Shown: one piece after another, positions 1 to 5,250 of the stretch | Position numbering within the stretch: the stretch's first letter is position 1 | Layout: each line of letters starts with the position of its first letter | Source: an uncultured Faecalicoccus sp. | GTDB lineage: Bacteria > Bacillota_I > Bacilli_A > Erysipelotrichales > Erysipelotrichaceae | DNA length: 5,551 bases | Direction: 5' to 3' | NCBI GenBank assembly: GCA_902497095.1 | Contig: CABVDD010000069.1 | Location: 1 to 5,551, forward strand | The notes under the pieces: model-generated | Databases searched by the model: none | The model's input: only the letters and a program-made list of their open reading frames with translations | Told to the model about the DNA's origin: nothing | Made by a program: the position numbers and the translations under genes

Positions 1-16
1 GTTTGTCTTTTTTCAT
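1..16 (-). CDS. Start of a leftward gene, cut by the window edge
   Basis: Only the first five codons are inside the window (Met-Lys-Lys-Asp-Lys, ATG at 16-14 on the minus strand), so the product cannot be identified from its protein. The start is well supported: a strong Shine-Dalgarno sequence AAAGGAGG (complement of 21-28) lies 4 bases before the ATG, and a TATAAT box lies further upstream (complement of 46-51). The gene reads away from the terminal-type repeats at 69-117, as a transposase gene would read inward from the end of an insertion sequence. I infer a transposase (IS21-like IstA would fit the repeat layout), but this rests on context only. An ordinary chromosomal gene is possible. 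Confidence 0.55.
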
Positions 17-45
17 AGAACCTCCTTTATTCCAAGATAAAGAAG

Positions 46-51
46 ATTATA
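46..51 (-). promoter_or_regulatory. -10 box for the leftward edge gene
   Basis: The minus strand reads GATATAAT here, containing a consensus TATAAT box (complement of 46-51). Transcription would begin near position 39 and give a leader of about 23 nt carrying the AAAGGAGG ribosome binding site. No good -35 box is present: at 17 bases spacing the minus strand reads GTCACC, which is part of the first repeat at 69-88. If the repeats bind transposase, binding would overlap the -35 region and could repress the gene; that is inference. Confidence 0.5.
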
Positions 52-68
52 TCTGTTTGATTATTACA

Positions 69-117
69 GGTGACATTTTCGCTTAACGAAGGGTGACATT
101 TTTCCTTAATGGCGACA
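69..117. repeat. Tandem 20-base direct repeats, probable insertion sequence end
   Basis: Two direct copies start at 69 and 92 (GGTGACATTTTCGCTTAACG and GGTGACATTTTTCCTTAATG), matching at 17 of 20 positions with a 23-base period. A third, shortened copy begins at 111 (GGCGACA). Read leftward, the block starts TGTCGCC and then repeats TGTCACC twice, heading into the gene that starts at 16. Insertion sequences of the IS21 family are known to carry several copies of a terminal repeat of about this size as transposase binding sites, with ends beginning TGT. The exact outer boundary is probably between 117 and 120, but it cannot be fixed without the other end and the target duplication. Two copies with a 3-base linker are not a CRISPR array. 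Confidence 0.5.
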
Positions 118-138
118 CACTTTTCTTTTATTCTGTTA

Positions 139-152
139 AGAAAGCGCTTTCT
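139..152. promoter_or_regulatory. Candidate cre (CcpA) operator of glpK
   Basis: AGAAAGCGCTTTCT is a perfect 14-base palindrome with the central CG of catabolite-responsive elements. Against the classical consensus TGWNANCGNTNWCA it agrees everywhere except the two outermost bases, which are swapped symmetrically (A...T instead of T...A). It lies directly against the glpK -10 region (152-162), where bound CcpA would block RNA polymerase. Glycerol kinase genes of Bacillota are classical targets of carbon catabolite repression, which supports the call. Confidence 0.65.
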
Positions 153-162
153 ATGATATGAT
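152..162 (+). promoter_or_regulatory. Extended -10 promoter element of glpK
   Basis: TATGATATGAT holds two overlapping TATGAT boxes (152-157 and 157-162). The second is preceded by TG at 154-155, giving the extended -10 form TGATATGAT. The -35 region is poor (TGTTAA at 134-139 with 17-base spacing). The expected start of transcription is near 169, which would leave a leader of only about 10 nt before the ATG at 179 and would exclude the upstream ATGs at 158 and 161. The same TGATATGAT occurs before the acetyltransferase gene at 3896-3904. Confidence 0.5.
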
Positions 163-178
163 GGATTCGGTGATTATC

Positions 179-1645
179 ATGAAAAAATATATAATTTCGA
201 TCGATCAAGGGACGACAAGTACTCGTGCCATCTTATTTGATCAACAACAAAACATTGTCGCAGTTTCACAAGAAGAAATACATAATAGTTTTCCTCAACC
301 TGGCTGGGTAGAACAAGATGCCAATGAAATATGGCTTTCTACACTTTCTTGTCTTTCTAGTCTTTTTTTGAAATCTGGGGCACAACCGGATGAAGTTGCT
401 TCCATAGGCATTACCAATCAAAGAGAGACGACTGTGGTATGGAATAAAAAAACAGGTATGCCAGTTTATAATGCGATTGTATGGCAATCCAGACAAACAG
501 CTTCTATTGTAGAACGATATAAGAAGATGGGCATAGAACCATTAGTAAAAGAAAAAACAGGACTTGTGTTAGATCCTTATTTCAGCGCTACAAAAATCCG
601 CTGGATCTTAGAAGAAAAAAATATAGAAAATACAGAAGATCTCTTATTTGGAACGATTGATACATGGTTAGTATGGAAAATGACCAATGGGAAAGTTCAT
701 GTTACAGATGTCACAAATGCCTCTCGAACTTTATTGTTGAATATTCATACTTTGGATTGGGATCCGGAACTGTTGTCTTTATTTGATATTCCAAGAAACA
801 TGCTTCCTAAAGTGGTTGATACATCCGGAATAGTCGGAGAAATCGATCCTGTACATTTTTTTAATACGTCTTGCCCGATAGGAGCTATGGTTGGTGATCA
901 ACAAAGTGCCCTATATGGACAATCATGTTTTCATAAAGGGGAAGTCAAAAATACATACGGAACAGGAGGCTTTTTGTTGATGAACACGGGAGATACACCG
1001 GTACATTCTCAAAAAGGGCTTTTGTCTACAGTCGCATGGAAAATTCAAGATGAAGTTTGTTATGCATTGGAAGGAAGTATTTTTGTATCTGGTTCTTTGA
1101 TTCAATGGTTAAGAGATGGATTGAAATTTTTTAAATCGGCCAAAGAAACAGAAGCTATCGCCACAAGCGTGGATTCGTGCAATGGTGTCATGATCGTTCC
1201 GGCTTTTACAGGATTAGGTGCACCTTATTGGAACGATGAATGCCAGGGAGCTATCTTTGGTTTAACTCGAGGTACAGACATTCGACATTTAGTTCGAGCT
1301 TCTTTAGAGAGCATGGCTTACCAAAGTAAGGATTTGATTTTGGTTATGGAAGAAGATTTACATCAAAAAATTACTCATTTAAAAGTTGATGGAGGCGCCA
1401 GTGCCAATCATTTTTTAAATCAATTTCAAAGTGATATTCTTGAAATTCCTGTATATAAAAGTGCTATGACAGAAACTACAGCACTGGGTGCTGCCAGGTT
1501 GGCAGGCCTTGCATGTGGTTTCTATAAAAAAGAAGATTTTAAAGATGGAAAGCTTGAAGAGTTTTTACCACAAAGAGATCATGAAAGTGTAGAAAAACTC
1601 TATGCGAAATGGAAAAAGGCCATTCAAGCTACACAGATGTATTAA
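179..1645 (+). CDS. glpK: Glycerol kinase
   Basis: Phosphorylates glycerol with ATP to sn-glycerol 3-phosphate in the cytoplasm, the entry step of glycerol catabolism and lipid backbone supply. The 488-residue protein is full length for the FGGY-family kinase and carries the family signatures: DQGTTSTR (9-16), GITNQRETTVVW (77-88), the catalytic Asp in GDQQSALYG (Asp240), KNTYGTGG (257-264), PAFTGLGAPYW (341-351) and DGGAS (404-408). His226 in VHFF aligns with the histidine that HPr of the phosphotransferase system phosphorylates to activate GlpK in Bacillus and Enterococcus. The ATG at 179 is chosen because MKKYIISIDQGTT matches the usual N-terminus; ATGs at 158 and 161 would add seven or fewer atypical residues and probably precede the transcript start. 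The ribosome binding site is weak (GGTGAT, 169-174). No glpF or glpD is in the window; an insertion-sequence-like end sits just upstream. Confidence 0.97.
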   Translation: MKKYIISIDQGTTSTRAILFDQQQNIVAVSQEEIHNSFPQPGWVEQDANEIWLSTLSCLSSLFLKSGAQPDEVASIGITNQRETTVVWNKKTGMPVYNAIVWQSRQTASIVERYKKMGIEPLVKEKTGLVLDPYFSATKIRWILEEKNIENTEDLLFGTIDTWLVWKMTNGKVHVTDVTNASRTLLLNIHTLDWDPELLSLFDIPRNMLPKVVDTSGIVGEIDPVHFFNTSCPIGAMVGDQQSALYGQSCFHKGEVKNTYGTGGFLLMNTGDTPVHSQKGLLSTVAWKIQDEVCYALEGSIFVSGSLIQWLRDGLKFFKSAKETEAIATSVDSCNGVMIVPAFTGLGAPYWNDECQGAIFGLTRGTDIRHLVRASLESMAYQSKDLILVMEEDLHQKITHLKVDGGASANHFLNQFQSDILEIPVYKSAMTETTALGAARLAGLACGFYKKEDFKDGKLEEFLPQRDHESVEKLYAKWKKAIQATQMY

Positions 1646-1674
1646 AGATCAGAAATTACTGATCTTTCTTTTTT
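1644..1674 (+). terminator. Rho-independent terminator of glpK
   Basis: A 9-base-pair stem AAAGATCAG (1644-1652) with CTGATCTTT (1659-1667) closes a 6-base loop and is followed by CTTTTTT (1668-1674). The stem begins inside the glpK stop codon (TAA at 1643-1645). Confidence 0.9.
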
Positions 1675-1729
1675 ATACTTAAATATAGTATTTTAATATA
1701 TTTAATATGATATTATAAAAACTATAATG

Positions 1730-1757
1730 TTGACTTTATACAATTGTTGGGTATATA
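1730..1757 (+). promoter_or_regulatory. Probable promoter of the FemX-like gene
   Basis: TTGACT (1730-1735) is a 5-of-6 match to the -35 consensus. A TATATA run follows at 1752-1757 (16-base spacer) and can also be read at 1754-1759 (18-base spacer). Transcription would start around 1764-1767, giving a leader of about 55 nt. The 144-base gap between the glpK terminator and the next ATG is very AT-rich, so alternative -10 boxes exist, but this is the only one with a good -35. Confidence 0.55.
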
Positions 1758-1820
1758 TATAAAGTATATTTAAATATTATTTTGGTAAAAAGATAATAGG
1801 AAAGTGACAGGAATTTAATT

Positions 1821-3020
1821 ATGGGAAATTATCAGTTTCTTACAGATGTATCAAAAGAAGAATATGATGCATTTGTGCAAAATCATAAATTTTGTAATTT
1901 ACTACAAAGTTATGATTGGTCGAAAATCAAAACAAATTGGGATGCGATGCATACAGGTGTTATTCAGGATGGAAACTTGAAAGCTGCTGGTTTAGTTTTG
2001 ATCAAACAATTGCCACTATCAATGACTATGTTTTATATTCCCAAAGGACCAATATTAGATTTTGAAGATATTGAATTGGTTCAATTCTATTTTAATGAAC
2101 TTAAAAGGTTGGCAAAGAAAAAACATTGTATTTTTATTAAGTTTGATCCAGGTATTGTCATTCGTGAATTTACACTAGATCAAAAAGATACGCCTTTATT
2201 TAAGTATGCTCATACGATTTTGGCAAATCTCGAAAAGATCCATGCTCAGCATAAAGGCTTTACAACATATATCGAAGAAACAGTTCAACCACGTTTTCAT
2301 ATGGGATTGAGGCCATGTGATTTAGATGCGCATTTGCCTAAATCTACGAAACGTTCCATTAAAAAAGCAATGAAGAAAAATGTAATGGTTGAAGAAGTAG
2401 GAATAAAAGGGTTACCGGAGTTTGCGAAAATCATGCATATGACAGAAGAAAGAAAAAATGTTCATTTGCGCACAGAAGATTATTTCAGACTTTTGTTGCA
2501 GACATATCCTACGGCACATTTATATTTAGCGTATGTAGATCCTTTACAGCGAAAAAATGAACTTTTGAAAAAGAAAAGTGAATTAGAAGCTAGAATTGCA
2601 CAAAAGCCCAATAAAAAAGCAGAACATGAGTTACTTCAAAATCAGGAAGAATTGACATCTATACAAGCTGTCTGCAAAAAATATCCACAAAAGACCGCGA
2701 TTGCCGGTGGAATGATGATAGGGTATGGCAAAGAGTATGAGATGTTATATGCGGGAAGTAATGATGATTTTATGAATTTTAGACCACAATATCTTTTATA
2801 TGCTCGACAATTTGAAGATGCTTTTGCCAGACAGGCTGAATTTGTCACAATGGGTGGTGTTGATGGTGATTTTAAAGATGGATTATCTGAATTTAAATCG
2901 AATTTTGCACCGATTGTTCGCGAGTATATAGGAGAATTTGATTTGCCAGTACATCGTCTATTCTATGTTATGGCGATAAAAGCAATGCCTTATGCAAAGA
3001 AAATGTTAAAGAAAAAATAG
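1821..3020 (+). CDS. FemA/FemB-family peptidoglycan bridge aminoacyltransferase (FemX/MurM-like)
   Basis: Members of this family transfer amino acids from aminoacyl-tRNA onto the stem-peptide lysine (or equivalent) of lipid-linked peptidoglycan precursors at the inner face of the membrane, building the interpeptide bridge. The 399-residue protein is close to the usual 400-420. Visible signatures are NLLQSYDWSKIK (26-37), FYIPKGP (71-77), the charged coiled-coil arm typical of FemA/FemX (about 242-285, Lys/Glu-rich), AGGMMIGYGKEYEMLYAGSN (295-314) and the C-terminal GGVDGDF...LSEFKSNF...EYIGEFDLP (345-376). No signal peptide or membrane segment is evident, as expected for a cytosolic enzyme. 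The ATG at 1821 follows AGGA (1809-1812) at 8 bases. It stands alone in the window, so which residue it adds, and whether it acts first (FemX) or later in the bridge, cannot be told. Confidence 0.9.
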   Translation: MGNYQFLTDVSKEEYDAFVQNHKFCNLLQSYDWSKIKTNWDAMHTGVIQDGNLKAAGLVLIKQLPLSMTMFYIPKGPILDFEDIELVQFYFNELKRLAKKKHCIFIKFDPGIVIREFTLDQKDTPLFKYAHTILANLEKIHAQHKGFTTYIEETVQPRFHMGLRPCDLDAHLPKSTKRSIKKAMKKNVMVEEVGIKGLPEFAKIMHMTEERKNVHLRTEDYFRLLLQTYPTAHLYLAYVDPLQRKNELLKKKSELEARIAQKPNKKAEHELLQNQEELTSIQAVCKKYPQKTAIAGGMMIGYGKEYEMLYAGSNDDFMNFRPQYLLYARQFEDAFARQAEFVTMGGVDGDFKDGLSEFKSNFAPIVREYIGEFDLPVHRLFYVMAIKAMPYAKKMLKKK

Positions 3021-3050
3021 TCGAACTATTATTCGTTCGACTATTTTTTT
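3012..3050. terminator. Bidirectional terminator shared by the convergent FemX-like and HAD genes
   Basis: The arm 3012-3026 (AAAAAATAGTCGAAC) pairs perfectly with 3035-3049 (GTTCGACTATTTTTT), leaving an 8-base loop. There are T runs on the plus strand (3044-3050) and, by complement of the A run at 3012-3017, on the minus strand, so it can end transcription both ways. The TAG stop codons of both genes (3018-3020 plus; 3043-3041 minus) lie opposite each other in the stem. Confidence 0.92.
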
Positions 3051-3859
3051 AGTATGAATTCATCCAGGATATGACCAACTGCATCTTCATTATGCGTATA
3101 AGGGCTGATATAATCTACTTGATTTTGGATATAGGGATGTAGATTTTTGACTCCTATGGATAAGCCAGCTGTTTTAAGCATTCCTAAATCATTTATATTA
3201 TCTCCTATAGCCATGGAGTCTTTTACATCAAGTTGTAAATGCTGACACAAAAATTGTAATCCAATTCCTTTATGGATGCCTTTTTTATTAAATTCAAAAT
3301 AACGAGCACTGGAATAGGAAAGATCACATGCATCTCGTATTTCTAAAGGAAGAGAAGCATCGATAGATTGAAGATAGTTAAAGTCTGTATTTTCAAAAAG
3401 CACTTTCATAATAGGAATGTCTTTTAAAAATGAAAGATCTTTAGAATTAATTTCTTCTACTTGCATACGATTCTTTAAAAAGTTACGTTCATCATCATTT
3501 AAACGATAAGCATATACGTTTTCAAGAGTGTATACTTGGATACAAACATTATATTTAAGTCCCAATTGATAGATTTGATCAGCCAACGAAAAATTCATAG
3601 GCTGCATATATAGAATACGATTATTTTTATTTTCGGTTACACAAGCACCATTTAAAGAAATCGTGTATGAATTTTCTTTATTATAAAGCCCTATTTCTTT
3701 TAATGTGTTTTGAATAGAACGAAAAGGTCTGCCTGTTGCACAAACAAACTGTATACCTTGTTCAGTCACTTTTTTAATTTGTTGAATGGTGTATGTATCT
3801 ACATGTTTATTTTTATTTAATAAAGTTTCATCTAAATCACTTGCTATAATAGAAATCAT
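3041..3859 (-). CDS. Cof-type HAD-superfamily phosphatase
   Basis: A cytosolic Mg-dependent phosphatase of the HAD type with a Cof (C2B) cap; relatives hydrolyse sugar phosphates, pyridoxal phosphate, FMN or thiamin precursors with broad specificity, so the physiological substrate cannot be named. The 272 residues fit the family. All four HAD motifs are present: DLDETLL with nucleophile Asp8 and acid Asp10; ATGRPF with Thr42; Lys197 in HKGIGL; and GDNINDLGML (219-228) with Asp220 and Asp224. The cap lies between motifs II and III (about 80-190). The ATG at 3859 is preferred over one 11 codons upstream because it follows a ribosome binding site AGAGGG (complement of 3865-3870) at 5 bases, starts the usual MISIIASDLDET, and lies downstream of the likely -10. 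The gene diverges from the acetyltransferase gene and converges on the FemX-like gene. Confidence 0.93.
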   Translation of the reverse strand: MISIIASDLDETLLNKNKHVDTYTIQQIKKVTEQGIQFVCATGRPFRSIQNTLKEIGLYNKENSYTISLNGACVTENKNNRILYMQPMNFSLADQIYQLGLKYNVCIQVYTLENVYAYRLNDDERNFLKNRMQVEEINSKDLSFLKDIPIMKVLFENTDFNYLQSIDASLPLEIRDACDLSYSSARYFEFNKKGIHKGIGLQFLCQHLQLDVKDSMAIGDNINDLGMLKTAGLSIGVKNLHPYIQNQVDYISPYTHNEDAVGHILDEFILKK

Positions 3860-3882
3860 GATTTCCCTCTTTTCTATGAACA

Positions 3883-3891
3883 ATTTTATCA
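3883..3891 (-). promoter_or_regulatory. Extended -10 element of the HAD phosphatase gene
   Basis: The minus strand reads TGATAAAAT (complement of 3883-3891), an extended -10 element. Transcription would start near 3876, giving a leader of about 17 nt that carries the AGAGGG ribosome binding site. The -35 region is weak and falls over the start codon of the divergent acetyltransferase gene. The identical nine bases form the -10 of the reductase gene at 5152-5160. Confidence 0.5.
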
Positions 3892-3895
3892 AATA

Positions 3896-3904
3896 TGATA
3901 TGAT
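3896..3904 (+). promoter_or_regulatory. Extended -10 element of the AAC(3)-like gene, 6 bases before its ATG
   Basis: TGATATGAT is an extended -10 element (TATGAT at 3899-3904 with TG at 3896-3897). A weak -35 (ATGAAC, 3876-3881) lies 17 bases upstream. Six bases separate the -10 from the ATG at 3911, so transcription should begin at or within a few bases of the start codon. A second TATGAT at 3894-3899 would move the start only about 5 bases upstream. Confidence 0.5.
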
Positions 3905-3910
3905 GAAACC

Positions 3911-4660
3911 ATGAAAAAAAACACTATAGTAACGCCAGATGAAATTTTGTCAATTTTAGATGATCTTCAAATTCAAAAAGGAAGCTGCATCTGTGTACAA
4001 GCCAGTGATCAATTTTGTAAACATGTTGTTGGTCAAGCACAAGCCATTTTGAATCTTTTGATGGAAAGAGTAGGAACACAAGGATGTCTTTTCATGCCTT
4101 CTTTTTCTATATCCACATTAGATCCTTCCTGTATACCAACAGATATCGAATATGAAAATTGGAAAAAAATACGTGATTGGCAACTAGGTTATCATCCAAT
4201 ATTAACAAGTTGTGATCAAAATGGAATGATAGTAAATCAATTTTTAAAGAATGAGAATGTCATTCGAACTTCTCATCCGGTTTATAGTTTTGCGTTTTGG
4301 GGAAATTATAAAGAAAAAGAAATAAATCAAAGACCTAATTATCCATTGTCTTTTACACATGTACTTTCTTCTTTTGCCAATCGACAAGCAATTAATTTAT
4401 TATTTGATATAGAGCCAGAAGAAAGTGTTCTTTTGCCTGCCATTGCCAAAACTTTAAATAAAGGTGTAACATCTTTACAACGAGCTGTCATTAAAAAGGG
4501 AAAGAATAATACGATCAAAACTTTTCTTGTGACAGAAATACCTGAAATTAAAGAAGAGCTTTTAGGGTATTGTTACAGAAAGGAAGCAGTTATAGATAAA
4601 TATACTATTCATAGAATCTCTTTGGATGAAATACAAGAAACAGAAGCTGAAATTGATTAA
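3911..4660 (+). CDS. AAC(3)/YokD-family acetyltransferase, divergent
   Basis: Belongs to the antibiotic N-acetyltransferase fold of AAC(3) enzymes, which move acetyl from acetyl-CoA to the 3-amino group of 2-deoxystreptamine aminoglycosides; many chromosomal relatives have other or unknown substrates. At 249 residues it is a little shorter than the usual 260-280. Family features are SCICVQAS (25-32), GTQGCLFMPSFS (55-66, for the usual GTLVMPTFT) and RTSHPVYSFAFWG (119-131) with the conserved His122-Pro123. The later motif, normally LLLGV...NTxLHxAE, is degraded to INLLFDIEPEESVLLPAIAK (151-170), with no Thr-x-x-His. No ribosome binding site precedes the ATG at 3911, which lies 6 bases from its -10 box. 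It diverges from the HAD gene and overlaps the convergent reductase gene by 4 bases. Family membership is firm; aminoglycoside resistance is not supported. Confidence 0.85.
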   Translation: MKKNTIVTPDEILSILDDLQIQKGSCICVQASDQFCKHVVGQAQAILNLLMERVGTQGCLFMPSFSISTLDPSCIPTDIEYENWKKIRDWQLGYHPILTSCDQNGMIVNQFLKNENVIRTSHPVYSFAFWGNYKEKEINQRPNYPLSFTHVLSSFANRQAINLLFDIEPEESVLLPAIAKTLNKGVTSLQRAVIKKGKNNTIKTFLVTEIPEIKEELLGYCYRKEAVIDKYTIHRISLDEIQETEAEID

Positions 4661-4675
4661 TCAGCTTCTGTTTTT
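4638..4675. terminator. Shared terminator of the convergent AAC(3)-like and reductase genes
   Basis: A perfect 13-base-pair stem (4638-4650 AAACAGAAGCTGA with 4661-4673 TCAGCTTCTGTTT) closes a 10-base loop. The plus strand has a T run at 4671-4675; on the minus strand the tail is weaker (TTTCTTGT). The overlapping stop codons of both genes (TTAA, 4657-4660) are in the loop, so the last codons of each gene form the stem. Confidence 0.85.
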
Positions 4676-5145
4676 AAATAGATTGAATAATTGTCCTTGG
4701 TAATTAAAGAAGAGATAAGTTGAGCTAAAAACTGGAAAAACAAAATATCTTCCGATTGAAAACGACATTTAATATCTGAATCAATATCTAGTATCGCAAA
4801 AAGTTTATCATCATTATAGATAGGAAGAACAAGTTCAGACTGTGAAGCAGAATCACAAGCTATATGTCCGGCAAAACTGTGAACATCGTCAACAACGATC
4901 ATATCATGAGATTTTGCGCAAGTACCAACGACTCCTTTTCCAAAAGGAATTGTAGTGCAGGCAACTTTTCCTTGAAAAGGACCCAGAATGCAAAGTTTTG
5001 TATCTTCTTGTATGAGATATAATCCAATCCAATTCAAATGAGGTAATTCATGATAAACCAATGCGAGTAAATTTGAAATAGATGAAATGGCAGGAAGTGA
5101 ATAATCGATTAAATTTTCACATTGTTGATAAATTAGATTTTTCAT
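4657..5145 (-). CDS. msrC: Free methionine-(R)-sulfoxide reductase, GAF-domain type (fRMsr)
   Basis: Reduces free L-methionine-(R)-sulfoxide to methionine in the cytoplasm, normally using thioredoxin, as part of oxidative damage repair. The 162 residues form one GAF domain, full length for the family. Signatures are NWIGLYLI (38-45), LGPFQGKVAC (54-63), IPFGKGVVGTC (66-76), DDVHSFAGHIACD (86-98), SELVLPI (103-109) and ILDIDS (118-123). Of the three conserved cysteines (84, 94 and 118 in E. coli YebR), the first (Cys63) and third (Cys97) are present. The middle one is Val73, in GVVGT instead of GVCGT, but Cys76 sits three residues later. The start at 5145 has no ribosome binding site and lies 6 bases from its -10 box. 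The gene converges on the AAC(3)-like gene with overlapping stops. The symbol follows E. coli usage for this family. Confidence 0.9.
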   Translation of the reverse strand: MKNLIYQQCENLIDYSLPAISSISNLLALVYHELPHLNWIGLYLIQEDTKLCILGPFQGKVACTTIPFGKGVVGTCAKSHDMIVVDDVHSFAGHIACDSASQSELVLPIYNDDKLFAILDIDSDIKCRFQSEDILFFQFLAQLISSLITKDNYSIYLKTEAD

Positions 5146-5151
5146 ATAGAA

Positions 5152-5181
5152 ATTTTATCATAATTAAAAGCAACTTGTCAT
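5152..5181 (-). promoter_or_regulatory. Promoter of the reductase gene, placed for a leaderless mRNA
   Basis: On the minus strand ATGACA (complement of 5176-5181, 5 of 6 to the -35 consensus) is followed after 18 bases by TAAAAT (complement of 5152-5157), preceded by TG (5160-5159) to give the extended -10 TGATAAAAT. Six bases separate the -10 from the ATG, so the mRNA should begin at or next to the start codon. Confidence 0.65.
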
Positions 5182-5235
5182 GTTTGCCATATTTTAAACC
5201 AAAAAAGACAAAAGTTTCTATTTAATAATAAAAGA

Positions 5236-5244
5236 TGATATATT
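5236..5244 (+). promoter_or_regulatory. Possible extended -10 element for a short transcript
   Basis: TGATATATT has the TG-n-TATATT form, like the other extended -10 elements in this window. No convincing -35 is present. It would start transcription near 5251, ahead of an AAGGAGG motif and a strong terminator. Confidence 0.35.
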
Positions 5245-5250
5245 TAGAAC

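Noticed and set aside
69..111. Short CRISPR array
   Set aside because: Only two full copies with a 3-base linker, no spacers and no cas genes; the layout fits an insertion sequence end better.
158..178. Longer glpK start at ATG 158 or 161
   Set aside because: The extra residues are not typical of glycerol kinases, there is no ribosome binding site before them, and they overlap the proposed -10 element. MKKYIISIDQGTT at 179 matches the family start.
266..1105. Minus-strand open frames inside glpK (266-496, 923-1105)
   Set aside because: They are antisense to a complete, strongly conserved kinase frame, lack ribosome binding sites, and encode nothing recognisable.
1766..1777. Palindrome ATATTTAAATAT as an operator of the FemX-like gene
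   Set aside because: It is made only of A and T in a region that is almost all A and T, where such palindromes are expected by chance.
2642..2848. Minus-strand open frame inside the FemX-like gene
   Set aside because: It is antisense to conserved family motifs, has no ribosome binding site and no recognisable product.
3860..3892. HAD gene starting 11 codons upstream at 3892
   Set aside because: That ATG has no ribosome binding site and runs straight into the TGATAAAAT promoter element, while the ATG at 3859 has AGAGGG at good spacing and the usual N-terminus.
3911..4660. Aminoglycoside resistance gene
   Set aside because: Family membership is clear but one active-site motif is degenerate, and there is no resistance-gene context; similar chromosomal proteins often have other roles.
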